A stretch of 64,000 bases of DNA from contig NZ_PVMZ01000011.1 in the NCBI RefSeq assembly GCF_003001815.1, positions 248,001 to 312,000 of the forward strand. Direction: 5' to 3'. The notes under the pieces were generated by a model. It saw only the letters and a program-made list of their open reading frames with translations. It had not been told where the DNA came from and did not search any database. The translations under genes and the position numbers were made by a program. The stretch is from Actinoplanes italicus (GTDB lineage Bacteria > Actinomycetota > Actinomycetes > Mycobacteriales > Micromonosporaceae). Positions 1 through 8,120 of this stretch are shown piece after piece. Position 1 is the stretch's first letter. Each line of letters starts with the position of its first letter.

Positions 1-10
1 CCGGCGAGCC

Positions 11-39
11 GCCCTCTCTCACCCCACGTGAGAGAGGGC
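11..39. terminator. Hairpin, putative terminator
   Basis: Perfect 11-bp inverted repeat (GCCCTCTCTCA and its complement) with a 7-nt loop. It lies downstream of the leftward cellulase gene and could also end a gene entering from the left edge. There is no clear T-tract, so the terminator role is inferred from stem strength and position. Confidence 0.55.
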
Positions 40-97
40 GCACTTCGTCGACAGGGGCGGGGATCTGCGCCGGGGCGGGCGCGCGTCACCGCCCATG

Positions 98-123
98 TTG
101 CCATGGGAGCGCTCCCATGGCAA
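98..123. promoter_or_regulatory. CebR-type operator inside a 26-bp perfect palindrome
   Basis: Positions 104-117 read TGGGAGCGCTCCCA, the 14-bp box bound by the cellobiose-responsive LacI-family repressor CebR in streptomycetes. Here it sits in a longer perfect palindrome (98-123). It is immediately 3' of the cellulase stop codon, not in that gene's promoter, so it may serve a leftward gene beyond the window edge. The identity of the bound protein is inferred from the motif. Confidence 0.7.
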
Positions 124-130
124 CAGAGCC

Positions 131-1486
131 TCAGCTAGCCGTACAGCTGAGGGTCGGTGGGGTGTTGCTACCGTTCCACGAACCCAGGAAACCGAAGTTG
201 GTGCTCGCTCCGGCGGAAAGGCTACCGTTCCAGGCCGCGTTGCGAGCCGTCACCGTGGAGCCGCTGCTGGTCACGGTCGCTCCCCAGGCGTTCGAGACGG
301 TCTGGCCGCTGGCGTACGTCCACGTCACCGTCCAGCCCTTGATCGCCGCGCTGCCGGCGGTCACCTTGACGTCGCCCTGGAAACCGCCGGGCCACTGGCC
401 GGTGACCGCGTAGGTGGCGGTGCAGGCGCCGGCCGGCGTCGACGGTGAGGGAGACGGCGAGCTGGGCGACGGCGAGCTCGGCGACGGACCCGGCGAGCTG
501 GGCTGGACACCGCCGTAGATGGTGGCCTCCTTACTGGTGGCCCGGATTCCGTTGGCGCCGTCGATGACGCGCTGGCCCCACGTGGTGAGCGACGCCGCGT
601 CGAAGTTGTTCGTCATGTCCAGGATCGGGTCGGTGTTGCCGGCCCAGGACCAGCCGAGGTAGCCGATGCCGCGGGCCTGCGCCTCGGCGATCAGCGTCTG
701 GTCGTCGACCTGGCCGGAGTCGAACTGCCAGCCGAACTCGCCGATGACCAGGGGCCAGTTGTTGTTCTGGAAGACGTCGAGGTAGTTGCGGATCGACGCG
801 GCGGTGTTGAACACGGCGTACATGTGGATCGACAGCACCGTGTTGTCGCGGGTGTCGGCGTCCAGGACCGTCTGCGCGTTGTCGCGCATGGTGTACTGCC
901 AGTCCTGACCCCAGTTCGGGGCGTCGATCATGAGCAGGTGCTCGAACCCGTTGGTGCGCATCTTCTGGATCGCGGCGACGGTCGCGGCGGTCCACTGGCC
1001 CGGGTTCGTGTTGCCGATCGGCTCGTTGCCTATGTTGATGACGACGTGGTTCTCCTGGCCGACGAGCACGCTCTTCAGCCCGATCCAGTAGTTGACGGCC
1101 TGGTCGAGGGAGTAGGCGGCGGCGTCCTCGCCGTACCCCGTGGTGTCGTGGTTCTCCAGCACGCAGATCAGCCTGTTGGCTTTGCACAGGTTGATCACGT
1201 TGGTGACGTCGGCGGCGGTGTTGGCCGTCCAGCGGCCGCCACTGAGCACGACGCGGACCGTGTTGGCGCCGGTCGCCTTGATGTCGGCGAACGAGCCGGT
1301 CTGTCCGGCGTACCAGGTGTGCATGTGGTTGATGCCGCGCATCACGAACGTGGAGCCGTTGGCCTCGACGATGTTCCGGCCGCTGATGTGCAGGCCGGTG
1401 GCGGCGTGGGCGGGCTGGACGAACATGAGCACGGATGCGGTGAGGGTGGCGAGGACGGCGGCGATCGTGGCCAGTCTTCTCTTCAT
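131..1486 (-). CDS. Secreted GH5 endoglucanase with CBM2
   Basis: Predicted extracellular cellulase of 451 residues that hydrolyses internal beta-1,4 bonds in cellulose. The start chosen is the ATG before KRRLATIAAVLA, giving a Sec signal peptide of about 28 residues ending near AHA; an upstream in-frame start would only add 16 residues before it. The GH5 (beta/alpha)8 domain spans about residues 30-320, with the acid/base Glu in INIGNEP and the nucleophile Glu in VIGEFGW. A Ser/Pro linker follows, then a C-terminal CBM2 cellulose-binding domain with conserved Trp residues and a flanking Cys pair. A CebR-like box lies just past the 3' end, consistent with a cellulose-utilisation region. Subfamily and exact substrate cannot be fixed from sequence alone. 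Confidence 0.92.
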   Translation of the reverse strand: MKRRLATIAAVLATLTASVLMFVQPAHAATGLHISGRNIVEANGSTFVMRGINHMHTWYAGQTGSFADIKATGANTVRVVLSGGRWTANTAADVTNVINLCKANRLICVLENHDTTGYGEDAAAYSLDQAVNYWIGLKSVLVGQENHVVINIGNEPIGNTNPGQWTAATVAAIQKMRTNGFEHLLMIDAPNWGQDWQYTMRDNAQTVLDADTRDNTVLSIHMYAVFNTAASIRNYLDVFQNNNWPLVIGEFGWQFDSGQVDDQTLIAEAQARGIGYLGWSWAGNTDPILDMTNNFDAASLTTWGQRVIDGANGIRATSKEATIYGGVQPSSPGPSPSSPSPSSPSPSPSTPAGACTATYAVTGQWPGGFQGDVKVTAGSAAIKGWTVTWTYASGQTVSNAWGATVTSSGSTVTARNAAWNGSLSAGASTNFGFLGSWNGSNTPPTLSCTAS

Positions 1487-1615
1487 GACCTGCCTCTTGG
1501 GAGGGTATGGACAGCGTTCTCTGACGCGTTCCACCCGCCCCGGGCAGTCCCCTGTCGTTACCGACGTGTGAACGGCACGCTACCCGCCCCCGGCAGGCAT
1601 CGCAATGGATCGATC

Positions 1616-2668
1616 TCAGGCGGCCCTGCGGTCGTGCTTCTCGCGGTACATGGCGGCGTCCGCCTCGGCCGTCAGGCAGTCGAGGGTCGTCTCGCCGCCG
1701 GCCGGGCGCAACGCCACCCCGATGCTGACACCGACCGTGACCTCGACGCCGTCGCCCAGGCCGACCGGGCGGCGGACCGCGTCGCGGACCCGCTCACAGG
1801 TGGCGGTCGCCCCGGCGCGACCGGCGCCGGGCAGCAGGATCAGGAACTCGTCGCCGCCGAGCCGCCCGGCCACGGCGCTCGGGCCGGCGGCAGTGGTGAG
1901 GCGGCCGCCGATCTCGTGCAGGAGACGGTCGCCGGCCGCGTGGCCGTGCGTGTCGTTGACCTGCTTGAAACCATTGAGATCGAGCAGCAGTACGCCCAGC
2001 GCGCCACCCTTCAGCCGGGCGGCGTACTCCTCGAGGTGGGCCCGGTTCGGCAGTCCGGTGAGCCCGTCGTGGGTGGCCTGGTGCTGCAGTGCCCGGCGGG
2101 TCTCCTGCAGAGCGGTGAGCTGACGGGCGAAGGCGGTCGACTGGGAACCCGCGATGATCGCGGTCATCGCCCCGATGCCGAGCACGAAGGCGGCGTCGGT
2201 CAGGTCCGGGACCAGCAGCAGGTACGCCACCGACGTCGCCAGGTAGGCGAGGATCGCGCCGGTCAGCTGGTGCCGGATCGCGGCGATGGAGATGCTCAGG
2301 CCCAGCAGCGGCCACGTGGTCTGTGCGAAGTCGCGCTCCGAGACGGTGACGAACGCGATGATCGTGACGGTGTCGAACACGGCCTGCACCGCGCTGGACG
2401 GCTGGTACCAGCGGGACCCGGGCCGCAGCGCGTTACGGAGGCCGAGCAGGTTCGCCGCGGTCATCAGGACGAGGCCGAGCTCGCAGGCACGCGTCATGTC
2501 TCCGCTGAGACGGTCCGGGCCGTACCCGGTCACGCCGCTCATGTAGAGGACCGTGCAGAGCAGCCCCACGGTCCGGGAGACCAGCTGGGCGATCTCGACG
2601 GCACGCCGCCGCGACCGCAGCGACGCGTCGGCCCGCCGGTCTCGCGGGTGGTCAGGCGGCGACGGCAC
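1616..2668 (-). CDS. Membrane diguanylate cyclase (GGDEF), copy 1
   Basis: Makes cyclic di-GMP from two GTP. The N-terminal half has about six hydrophobic helices, followed by a short helical linker and a GGDEF domain beginning near HDGLTGLPNR, with an intact RLGGDEF active site and a DLNGFKQVND metal/substrate motif. No RxxD product-inhibition site precedes GGDEF. The reading frame stays open upstream into the neighbouring gene, but only the region from about 2668 resembles the paralogue. I chose a GTG that overlaps the preceding stop by 17 nt; the exact start is uncertain. It is a tandem duplicate of the next gene, and the two are likely co-transcribed. Confidence 0.85.
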   Translation of the reverse strand: MPSPPDHPRDRRADASLRSRRRAVEIAQLVSRTVGLLCTVLYMSGVTGYGPDRLSGDMTRACELGLVLMTAANLLGLRNALRPGSRWYQPSSAVQAVFDTVTIIAFVTVSERDFAQTTWPLLGLSISIAAIRHQLTGAILAYLATSVAYLLLVPDLTDAAFVLGIGAMTAIIAGSQSTAFARQLTALQETRRALQHQATHDGLTGLPNRAHLEEYAARLKGGALGVLLLDLNGFKQVNDTHGHAAGDRLLHEIGGRLTTAAGPSAVAGRLGGDEFLILLPGAGRAGATATCERVRDAVRRPVGLGDGVEVTVGVSIGVALRPAGGETTLDCLTAEADAAMYREKHDRRAA

Positions 2669-3713
2669 GGCCGCGCTTGTCCCGGTACATGGCGGCGTCG
2701 GCCTCGGCACAGAGCGCGTCGAGGGTCGCGTCACCGCCGGAGGGCCGCAGCGCGACCCCGGCGCTGACCCCGACGGTCGCGGTACGGCCGTCGCCGATGG
2801 CGATCGGCTGCCGGACCGACTCGCGGATCCGGACCAGCGCCCGCGCCACCACGGCCGGGTCCGCCTCGGGCAGCAGCACCAGGAACTCGTCGCCACCGAG
2901 CCGGCCGGCCATCCCGCCGGGGCCGAGCGCCGCCGTCAGCCGGGTGCCGACCTCGTGCAGCAGCAGGTCACCGGCGGCGTGGCCGTACGTATCGTTGATC
3001 TGTTTGAACCCGTTGAGGTCGAGCAGCAGTACGGCCAGTGGCCGGCCGGCCCGCTCGTCGGCGTAGGCGGCCAGGCGCCCCCGGTTCGGCAGTCCGGTGA
3101 GCGGGTCGTGGGTGGCCTGGTGCTGCAGCTCGCGCCGGGTCTCGTTCAGCGCGGTCAGGTGCCGGTTCAGCGCGGAGGCCTGGGTGCCGGTGATCACCGC
3201 GATCATGAAGCCGACGACCGCCAGGAAGAACAGCTCGGGGGAACCGGGCACCAGCAGCGCGAAGCCGAGTGTGGTGGCCGCGAAGACGAGCAACGCGCCG
3301 CGGAGCTGGTGCCGGGTCGCCGCGACGGCGATGGCCGGAGCGAGCAGCGGCCAGGTGGCCATGTCGCTCTGGCGTGACACGAGGACCACGATACCGACGA
3401 TCGTCGCGGTGTCGAGCACCGACTGCATCGCACTGAGTCGCGGGTACCAGGCCGAGGCGGGCCTGCGCCGGCCCAGATAGGAGAGGGTGTTCGTGACCGC
3501 CATCGCGGCGACGCCTGCCCAGCAGGCGGCCCGCACGTCGCCGGTGACGACCGCGGCCGACGCCATATGGGTTCCGGCCGCCGCGAGAGCGGTGGAGACC
3601 ATCCCGAAGCTTCGCGCCACCAGCGCCGCGGTCTCGATGGTGCGCCGCCGCTTGAGCAGCGCGTCGTCGTCGACGGGCGCTGCCGAGCGTCGGTTCAGCT
3701 TAGGCATGAGCAT
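2652..3713 (-). CDS. Membrane diguanylate cyclase (GGDEF), copy 2
   Basis: 353-residue paralogue of the downstream gene. It has about six N-terminal membrane helices (residues 30-180), then a GGDEF domain starting at HDPLTGLPNR, with DLNGFKQIND and an intact RLGGDEF. The I-site RxxD is absent here too, so the enzyme is probably not product-inhibited in the usual way. The membrane part is not a recognised sensor such as MHYT or MASE1 that I can name with confidence. The two copies share domain order and boundary motifs, which supports gene duplication. The first gene's stop overlaps the proposed start of the second, implying translational coupling. An ATG two codons later is an alternative start. 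Confidence 0.9.
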   Translation of the reverse strand: MLMPKLNRRSAAPVDDDALLKRRRTIETAALVARSFGMVSTALAAAGTHMASAAVVTGDVRAACWAGVAAMAVTNTLSYLGRRRPASAWYPRLSAMQSVLDTATIVGIVVLVSRQSDMATWPLLAPAIAVAATRHQLRGALLVFAATTLGFALLVPGSPELFFLAVVGFMIAVITGTQASALNRHLTALNETRRELQHQATHDPLTGLPNRGRLAAYADERAGRPLAVLLLDLNGFKQINDTYGHAAGDLLLHEVGTRLTAALGPGGMAGRLGGDEFLVLLPEADPAVVARALVRIRESVRQPIAIGDGRTATVGVSAGVALRPSGGDATLDALCAEADAAMYRDKRGRAVAA

Positions 3714-3755
3714 CCCATCGGCAGACCCTTCCAGGCCTTGAGGGAACAGACGGAC

Positions 3756-3789
3756 GCAGGGCCGGTCGCCATCAGGCGGCCGGCCCTGC
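3756..3789 (-). terminator. Strong hairpin after the chemoreceptor gene
   Basis: Ten-base-pair GC stem (GCAGGGCCGG with its complement) extended by an inner CGCC/GGCG pairing around a 4-nt ATCA loop. It starts about 10 nt beyond the chemoreceptor stop and probably ends that leftward transcript, insulating the diguanylate cyclase pair. Confidence 0.7.
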
Positions 3790-3799
3790 GGGGAACCAC

Positions 3800-5359
3800 T
3801 CAGAACTTGAACGCGCCGACCAGGGTGCGCAGTTCCTCGGCGGTACGTGACACCTCGGTGCTGGCCTCCAGCGTCTGGTTGACGCCGCCGACCGTGGCGG
3901 CGCTCGCGGAGGAGACGTCGCTGATGTTGGTGGCGATGCGCTGGGAACCGGCGGCGACCTCGGCGATGCTGCGGCTCATCTCGCCGGTGGTGGCGGTCTG
4001 CTCCTCCACCGCCGAGGCGATGGTGGTCTGGAAGTCGTTGATCTGCGCGATGACCTCGGAGATGCGGTTGATTACCTCGACCGCGCCGCCGGTGTCCTGC
4101 TGGATGGCGTTGACCCGGGTGTGGATGTCCTCGGTGGCCCGCGCGGTCTCCTGGGCGAGGTCCTTGACCTCACTGGCGACGACCGCGAAGCCCTTGCCCG
4201 CGTCGCCGGCCCGCGCCGCCTCGATGGTGGCGTTGAGGGCGAGCAGGTTGGTCTGCTCGGCGATCGAGGTGATCAGCTTGATGACGTTGCCGATCTCGGC
4301 GGACGACTCGCCGAGCTGGCGGATGGTGTCGGTGGCGCGGGCGGCCTCGGTGACCGCGACAGCGGCGATCTGGACGGCCTCGCTGGTGTTGCGGGAGATC
4401 TCGCGGATCGACAGGCCCATCTCCTCGGAGCCGGCGGCGACGGTCTGCACGTTGCGGGAGATCTCGTCGGCCTCGGAGGAGGCGGAGGAGCTCTGCCGGT
4501 CGGTGTTGTCGACGGCGGCGGCGATCTCGCCGGAGACGGCGGCCAGCTCGGTCGAGGCGGCGGCCAGGCTGTCGGCGTCCTGGGCGATGGTCTGCATCGA
4601 GTGGCGCAGCTTGTCGAGCGAGCGGTCCAGGCCGGCGGCCATCACACCGAACTCGTCGCGGCTGGTGATGCCGCTGCGGACGGTGAGGTCGCCCTTGTCG
4701 AGGGCGTCGATGACGATGCCGAGCTTGCGGATCGGGCCGAGGATCGAGCGCACCATCGGGACGGCCATGCCGATCGTCAGGACCAGGCCGATACCGGCCA
4801 CGATGATCGCGACGTTCCGGGTGCTCGCGACGGCCTCGGCCATCTCGGCCTTCTGCTCGGCGACCGCGGCCTCGACCTTCTCGGTGAGAGCGTCGAGCTG
4901 GTCGTCGGTCTTGTTGTTCGCCTCGGGAATCTCGTCGATGCGGCCGAGGACCGATTTCGGGTTGGCGACCCCGTCGTTGACGAACTTGGTGATGAAGACG
5001 TTGAAGGCGTCGAAGTCCGGCCGGTAGCTCTTGAACTCCTGGAGCATCGCCGTGGGCAGACCACAGGCCTCGACCTTGTCGGCGGCGCTCTTCGACGAGT
5101 CCACGTCGTCGGCCACGTCCTGGTTGACGTCCTGACCGAGGGCCGCCCGGTACGCGTCCACCTTCAATTCGCTCTGCCGGTTGTTCAGGTGGTTGATCGC
5201 GGCGAGACACGCCTCCAGGCGGCGCATCTCCTCAGCCTGGGTCGACAGGGTCTGCTGACTCGTCAGCGTGATCGCCGCCATGCCGCCGAGTGCCACCGCG
5301 CCGGTCGCTACGATGGCACCCAGCCGTTTGGCCGTACCGATGTTCTGGATCCCGCGCAT
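3800..5359 (-). CDS. Methyl-accepting chemotaxis protein
   Basis: 519-residue transmembrane chemoreceptor. TM1 is at about residues 12-33, a periplasm-side four-helix-type sensor spans about 34-180, and TM2 is at about 183-205. A HAMP domain follows (PIRKLGIVIDALDKGDLTVR), then a long coiled-coil signalling domain. The hairpin tip is intact (EQTNLLALNATIEAARAG), and this is the part that contacts CheA and CheW. There is no C-terminal CheR-tethering pentapeptide; the protein ends in VGAFKF. No other chemotaxis gene is nearby, so it must work with a distant array. The ligand cannot be predicted. Confidence 0.95.
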   Translation of the reverse strand: MRGIQNIGTAKRLGAIVATGAVALGGMAAITLTSQQTLSTQAEEMRRLEACLAAINHLNNRQSELKVDAYRAALGQDVNQDVADDVDSSKSAADKVEACGLPTAMLQEFKSYRPDFDAFNVFITKFVNDGVANPKSVLGRIDEIPEANNKTDDQLDALTEKVEAAVAEQKAEMAEAVASTRNVAIIVAGIGLVLTIGMAVPMVRSILGPIRKLGIVIDALDKGDLTVRSGITSRDEFGVMAAGLDRSLDKLRHSMQTIAQDADSLAAASTELAAVSGEIAAAVDNTDRQSSSASSEADEISRNVQTVAAGSEEMGLSIREISRNTSEAVQIAAVAVTEAARATDTIRQLGESSAEIGNVIKLITSIAEQTNLLALNATIEAARAGDAGKGFAVVASEVKDLAQETARATEDIHTRVNAIQQDTGGAVEVINRISEVIAQINDFQTTIASAVEEQTATTGEMSRSIAEVAAGSQRIATNISDVSSASAATVGGVNQTLEASTEVSRTAEELRTLVGAFKF

Positions 5360-5448
5360 CTGCCCTCCTTAGCATCCGACGCTCCCACCATCGGACGTGT
5401 GGGGCATCACCTGAGGAAGGCCTTCAGGGGAAGCTGCGGTCGGACGTT

Positions 5449-5799
5449 TCAGCGGTTCAGGTGGCGGGTCCAGTCGGACGGGACGGCGCCGGCGGGGCCC
5501 GGTGCGGGCTGGTCGGCCGGGTGGCTGTCGGGCTGCGCGAGCTGCGGGCCGGAGAGGCCCTGCTCCGTATCGTAGTTCCAGAACCAGTCCTCACCGGGCT
5601 CATAGCTCTGGATCACCGGATGGCCGGTCGCCTTCCAGTGCGCGGTCGCGTGCTGCGAGGGCGAGCTGTCGCAGCAGCCCACGTGCCCGCACTGGGCGCA
5701 CCGGCGCAGGTGGAACCACCAGCCCGAGCTGTCGAGGCACTCGGCACAGCCGGGGCCGGAAGGCGGAACTTCGGTCTGAATGACGTCGTCGCTGCTCAC
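5449..5799 (-). CDS. UBP-type zinc-finger protein
   Basis: 116-residue protein with an N-terminal UBP-type zinc finger (about residues 17-75). The pattern CAECL, CAQCGHVGCC, then spaced His residues in HATAHWKATGHPV is typical of the domain that binds ubiquitin C-termini in eukaryotes. Actinomycetes carry stand-alone versions of unknown role. The remaining third is Pro/Gly-rich and likely disordered. The GTG start is separated from the upstream HxlR-family gene by 12 nt, so they are probably one operon. Function is not known. Confidence 0.85.
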   Translation of the reverse strand: MSSDDVIQTEVPPSGPGCAECLDSSGWWFHLRRCAQCGHVGCCDSSPSQHATAHWKATGHPVIQSYEPGEDWFWNYDTEQGLSGPQLAQPDSHPADQPAPGPAGAVPSDWTRHLNR

Positions 5800-5811
5800 G
5801 CCGGAAAACTA

Positions 5812-6180
5812 TCAATGCGCACGGTCGTACGCCTCCTGCGCCTCGCGGGCCGTGCCGATCTCGCCCTCGACGAGCTCGATCAGCTCGACGAATTTGGCCG
5901 CGACCCGGGTGCCGAACTCGGTGAGGCTGTACTCCACCCGCGGCGGGATGGTGGCCTGCACCTCCCGGCGGACCAGGCCGTCGCGCTCCAGCGCCTGCAA
6001 CGTCTGGGCCAGCATCTTCTCGCTCACTCCGTCGACCCGGCGGCGCAGGGCGTTGAACCGGAACGACCCCTCGTGCAGCGCGGCCAGCGCCAGACCGCCC
6101 CAGCGGCCGGTGACATTCGCGAGAACACCGCGCGAGGCGCAGTCCCTCGCGAACACGCTGGGGATCAGGTCGTCGTCCAC
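5812..6180 (-). CDS. HxlR-family transcriptional regulator
   Basis: About 122-residue winged-helix regulator. Characteristic motifs are RFNALRRRVDGVSEKMLAQT for the recognition helix region and ALERDGLVRREV with PPRVEYSLTEFG for the wing. These regulators usually control an adjacent divergent oxidoreductase gene in response to reactive electrophiles or redox stress, which fits the NAD(P)H-binding gene opposite. An ATG at 6237 would lengthen it, but that would place the likely operator (6216-6228) inside the gene. The GTG at 6180 matches the usual N-terminal length of the family. The start is therefore a judgement. Confidence 0.88.
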   Translation of the reverse strand: MDDDLIPSVFARDCASRGVLANVTGRWGGLALAALHEGSFRFNALRRRVDGVSEKMLAQTLQALERDGLVRREVQATIPPRVEYSLTEFGTRVAAKFVELIELVEGEIGTAREAQEAYDRAH

Positions 6181-6215
6181 ACCGGCGACAATACCAGCAC
6201 TTACCGATGGTTTGC

Positions 6216-6228
6216 ACTTTCGAAAAGT
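6216..6228. promoter_or_regulatory. Putative HxlR operator
   Basis: ACTTT-CGA-AAAGT, a perfect inverted repeat in an A/T-rich pocket of an otherwise GC-rich divergent region. It lies just upstream of the preferred HxlR start and about 180 bp from the oxidoreductase ATG. Assignment as the regulator's site is inferred from position. Confidence 0.45.
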
Positions 6229-6261
6229 TAGTGCCATTGTTCTGGTCACCGCCCAAGCGGA

Positions 6262-6382
6262 CCGGCTGTCGCGCACCGCTCTCTCGGGCCTCCTGAGACA
6301 GCGGTGCGCGACAGCCGGGATTTCGGCGGCTGTGCGCTACCGCTGTCTCCCGGACGGGGAGGCAGCGGTGCGCGACAGCCGG
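6262..6382. repeat. Two tandem inverted-repeat elements sharing one motif
   Basis: First element: 19-nt arms 6262-6280 and 6300-6318, perfect complements (CCGGCTGTCGCGCACCGCT). Second element: arms about 6327-6344 and 6364-6382, whose right arm repeats the first element's right arm exactly. A related hairpin lies after the catalase gene at 12221-12263. This looks like a small dispersed palindromic repeat. Its position ahead of the oxidoreductase gene means it could also affect that gene's leader RNA. Confidence 0.7.
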
Positions 6383-6409
6383 AAGACGATCCACCTACAG
6401 GGAGCTGAC

Positions 6410-7264
6410 ATGACCATCGCCGTCACCGGGGCCACCGGACAGCTGGGCCGCCTCGTCGTCGAGTCGCTGATCGCCCGCGGCACCGAGCCCGGCGAGATCG
6501 TCGCCGTCGTCCGGGACACCGCGAAGGCCGACGGACTGCGGGCACTCGGCGTCGAGGTACGCGAGGGCGACTACGACCGCCCGGAGACCCTGACCGCCGC
6601 GCTGACCGGCGTCCACCGGCTGCTGCTGATCTCCGGCAACGCGGTCGGCCAGCGCGTCGCCCAGCACACCGCGGTGATCGAGGCGGCGCGCGCGGCCGGG
6701 GTGGGCTTCCTGGCTTACACCAGCATCCTGCGCGCCGACACCACCCCGATCGGCCTCGCGCCCGAACACCAGGCCACCGAGGAGAAGATCAAGAACTCCG
6801 GGATTCCGTACGCGTTCCTGCGCAACGGCTGGTACGTCGAGAACTACGCGGGCGCCCTGGCCGGCGCGGTGGCCCAGGGCACGCTGTACGGCAGCGCCGG
6901 GGACGGCAAGATCGCCGCGGCCACCCGCGCGGACTTCGCCGAGGCGGCCGCCGTCGTGCTGATCAACGGCGAGCCGGGCGTCTACGAGCTGGCCGGCGAC
7001 CACGGGTTCACGCTCGCCGAGCTTGCCGCCGAGACGGCCCGCCAGTCCGGCAGTCCAATCGCGTACCAGAACCTGCCGGTCGCCGACTACACGCAGGCGC
7101 TCGTCGGGGCAGGCCTGCCGGAGGGCTATGCCGGGCTGCTCGCCGACACCGACACCAAGATCGCCGAGGGGCACCTGGACGACTCGACCGGCACCCTCTC
7201 CCGCCTGATCGGCCGCCCGACCACCCCGCTCGCCGACGCGCTGGCGGCAATTCTCAAGGGCTGA
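6410..7264 (+). CDS. NmrA-type NAD(P)H-binding oxidoreductase
   Basis: 284-residue atypical short-chain dehydrogenase of the NmrA/quinone-oxidoreductase (QorB-like) group. The Rossmann glycine motif is VTGATGQLGR at the N-terminus. The family lacks the classical YxxxK and uses NADPH to reduce quinones or acts as a redox sensor. A good ribosome site (GGAG) lies 5 nt before the ATG. It is divergent from the HxlR regulator, a recurring pairing in actinomycetes, so induction by electrophile or redox stress is likely. The substrate cannot be named. Confidence 0.88.
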   Translation: MTIAVTGATGQLGRLVVESLIARGTEPGEIVAVVRDTAKADGLRALGVEVREGDYDRPETLTAALTGVHRLLLISGNAVGQRVAQHTAVIEAARAAGVGFLAYTSILRADTTPIGLAPEHQATEEKIKNSGIPYAFLRNGWYVENYAGALAGAVAQGTLYGSAGDGKIAAATRADFAEAAAVVLINGEPGVYELAGDHGFTLAELAAETARQSGSPIAYQNLPVADYTQALVGAGLPEGYAGLLADTDTKIAEGHLDDSTGTLSRLIGRPTTPLADALAAILKG

Positions 7265-7267
7265 GCG

Positions 7268-7726
7268 TCAAGAGCTGAGGTCAGTGACGTCGGCGAACGA
7301 GCCGCCCAGCGCCTTGACCGCGGCGTCGGCGCCCACCCGGAGCCCGACGCCGCGCTCACCGGCGCCCAGGCTGATGGTCCGCCCGCGGGTGGTCTCGTCG
7401 GCGATCACCGGCCACGGCCGCCGCGACCCGAAGGGGGTGATGGTGCCCCGCTCGTACCCCGTGGCCTCCTTGGCGGTCGCCGCGTCGGGCATGGACAGGC
7501 GGCTGACTCCGAGCAGGGCCCGCAGCTTCGGCCAGGAGATGGCCCGATCGCCGGGGACGAGCACGAACAGGTACTCGCCCTCGGCGCGCCGGACCACCAG
7601 CGTCTTGACCAGGTCACGCACCTCGACGCCCTGCGCCACGGCGGCCTCGGCCACGCTGTTCACCGGCCCGTGCCGGACCACGTCGAACTCGATACCCATG
7701 GCCGTCACGGCCTCGATCGCACTCAC
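7268..7726 (-). CDS. YbaK/ProX-type aminoacyl-tRNA deacylase
   Basis: 152-residue single-domain protein of the YbaK/EbsC family. Such proteins hydrolyse mischarged tRNAs in trans, for example Cys-tRNA-Pro. Features are the conserved early segment with VVRHGPVNSVAEAA, the LVKTLVVRR strand, a central KLRALLG helix and the TPFG loop near residue 100 typical of this fold. It converges on the oxidoreductase gene with only three bases between stops and is divergent from the DUF427 gene with a 19-bp gap. Substrate specificity within the family is not decided by the sequence. Confidence 0.87.
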   Translation of the reverse strand: MSAIEAVTAMGIEFDVVRHGPVNSVAEAAVAQGVEVRDLVKTLVVRRAEGEYLFVLVPGDRAISWPKLRALLGVSRLSMPDAATAKEATGYERGTITPFGSRRPWPVIADETTRGRTISLGAGERGVGLRVGADAAVKALGGSFADVTDLSS

Positions 7727-7745
7727 GAACGTTAGGCTCCCTCAT

Positions 7746-8120
7746 ATGTCCAAGCCCCGTCTGCAGCCCGGACCCGATCATCCGATCACGATCACCCCGA
7801 CCGGCTCAAGGGTGACCGTCACCGCCGGCGGCAAGGTCGTCGCCGACACCACGAACGCGCTCACCCTCCAGGAGGCGAGCTACCCACCGGTGCAGTACGT
7901 GCCGCTCGCCGATGTCGACCCGGCCCTGATCACGGCGACCGATCACCAGACCTACTGCCCGTACAAGGGCGAGGCCAGTTACTGGTCGCTGCCGGACGCC
8001 CCGAACTCGGTCTGGGGCTATCAGGAGCCCTACGACGCGGTCGCCGAGATCAAGGGTTACATCGCCTTCTACCCTGACAAGGCCGAGGTACGGATCGCCG
8101 ACCGCACCGCCGCGAGCTGA
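7746..8120 (+). CDS. DUF427 family protein
   Basis: 124-residue single-domain protein of the DUF427 family (beta-tent fold), widespread in actinobacteria and without a settled function. Recognisable motifs are LQEASYPPVQYVPLADV, TYCPYKGEASYW and WGYQEPYDAV near the C-terminal half. The ATG was chosen because the conserved region begins soon after it, although the frame remains open far upstream. Its 3' end overlaps the oppositely oriented LLM oxidoreductase gene by 52 nt. Confidence 0.88.
   Translation: MSKPRLQPGPDHPITITPTGSRVTVTAGGKVVADTTNALTLQEASYPPVQYVPLADVDPALITATDHQTYCPYKGEASYWSLPDAPNSVWGYQEPYDAVAEIKGYIAFYPDKAEVRIADRTAAS

Noticed and set aside
1140..1571. Rightward open frame opposite the cellulase gene
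   Set aside because: It lies fully antisense to a clear GH5 domain with a signal peptide; long antisense frames are expected in this GC-rich DNA.
3567..5575. Long rightward frames opposite the chemoreceptor
   Set aside because: Antisense to an MCP with intact HAMP and signalling hairpin. Their Asp/Gly/Leu-rich or Ser/Ala-rich composition reflects the heptad repeats of the coiled coil.
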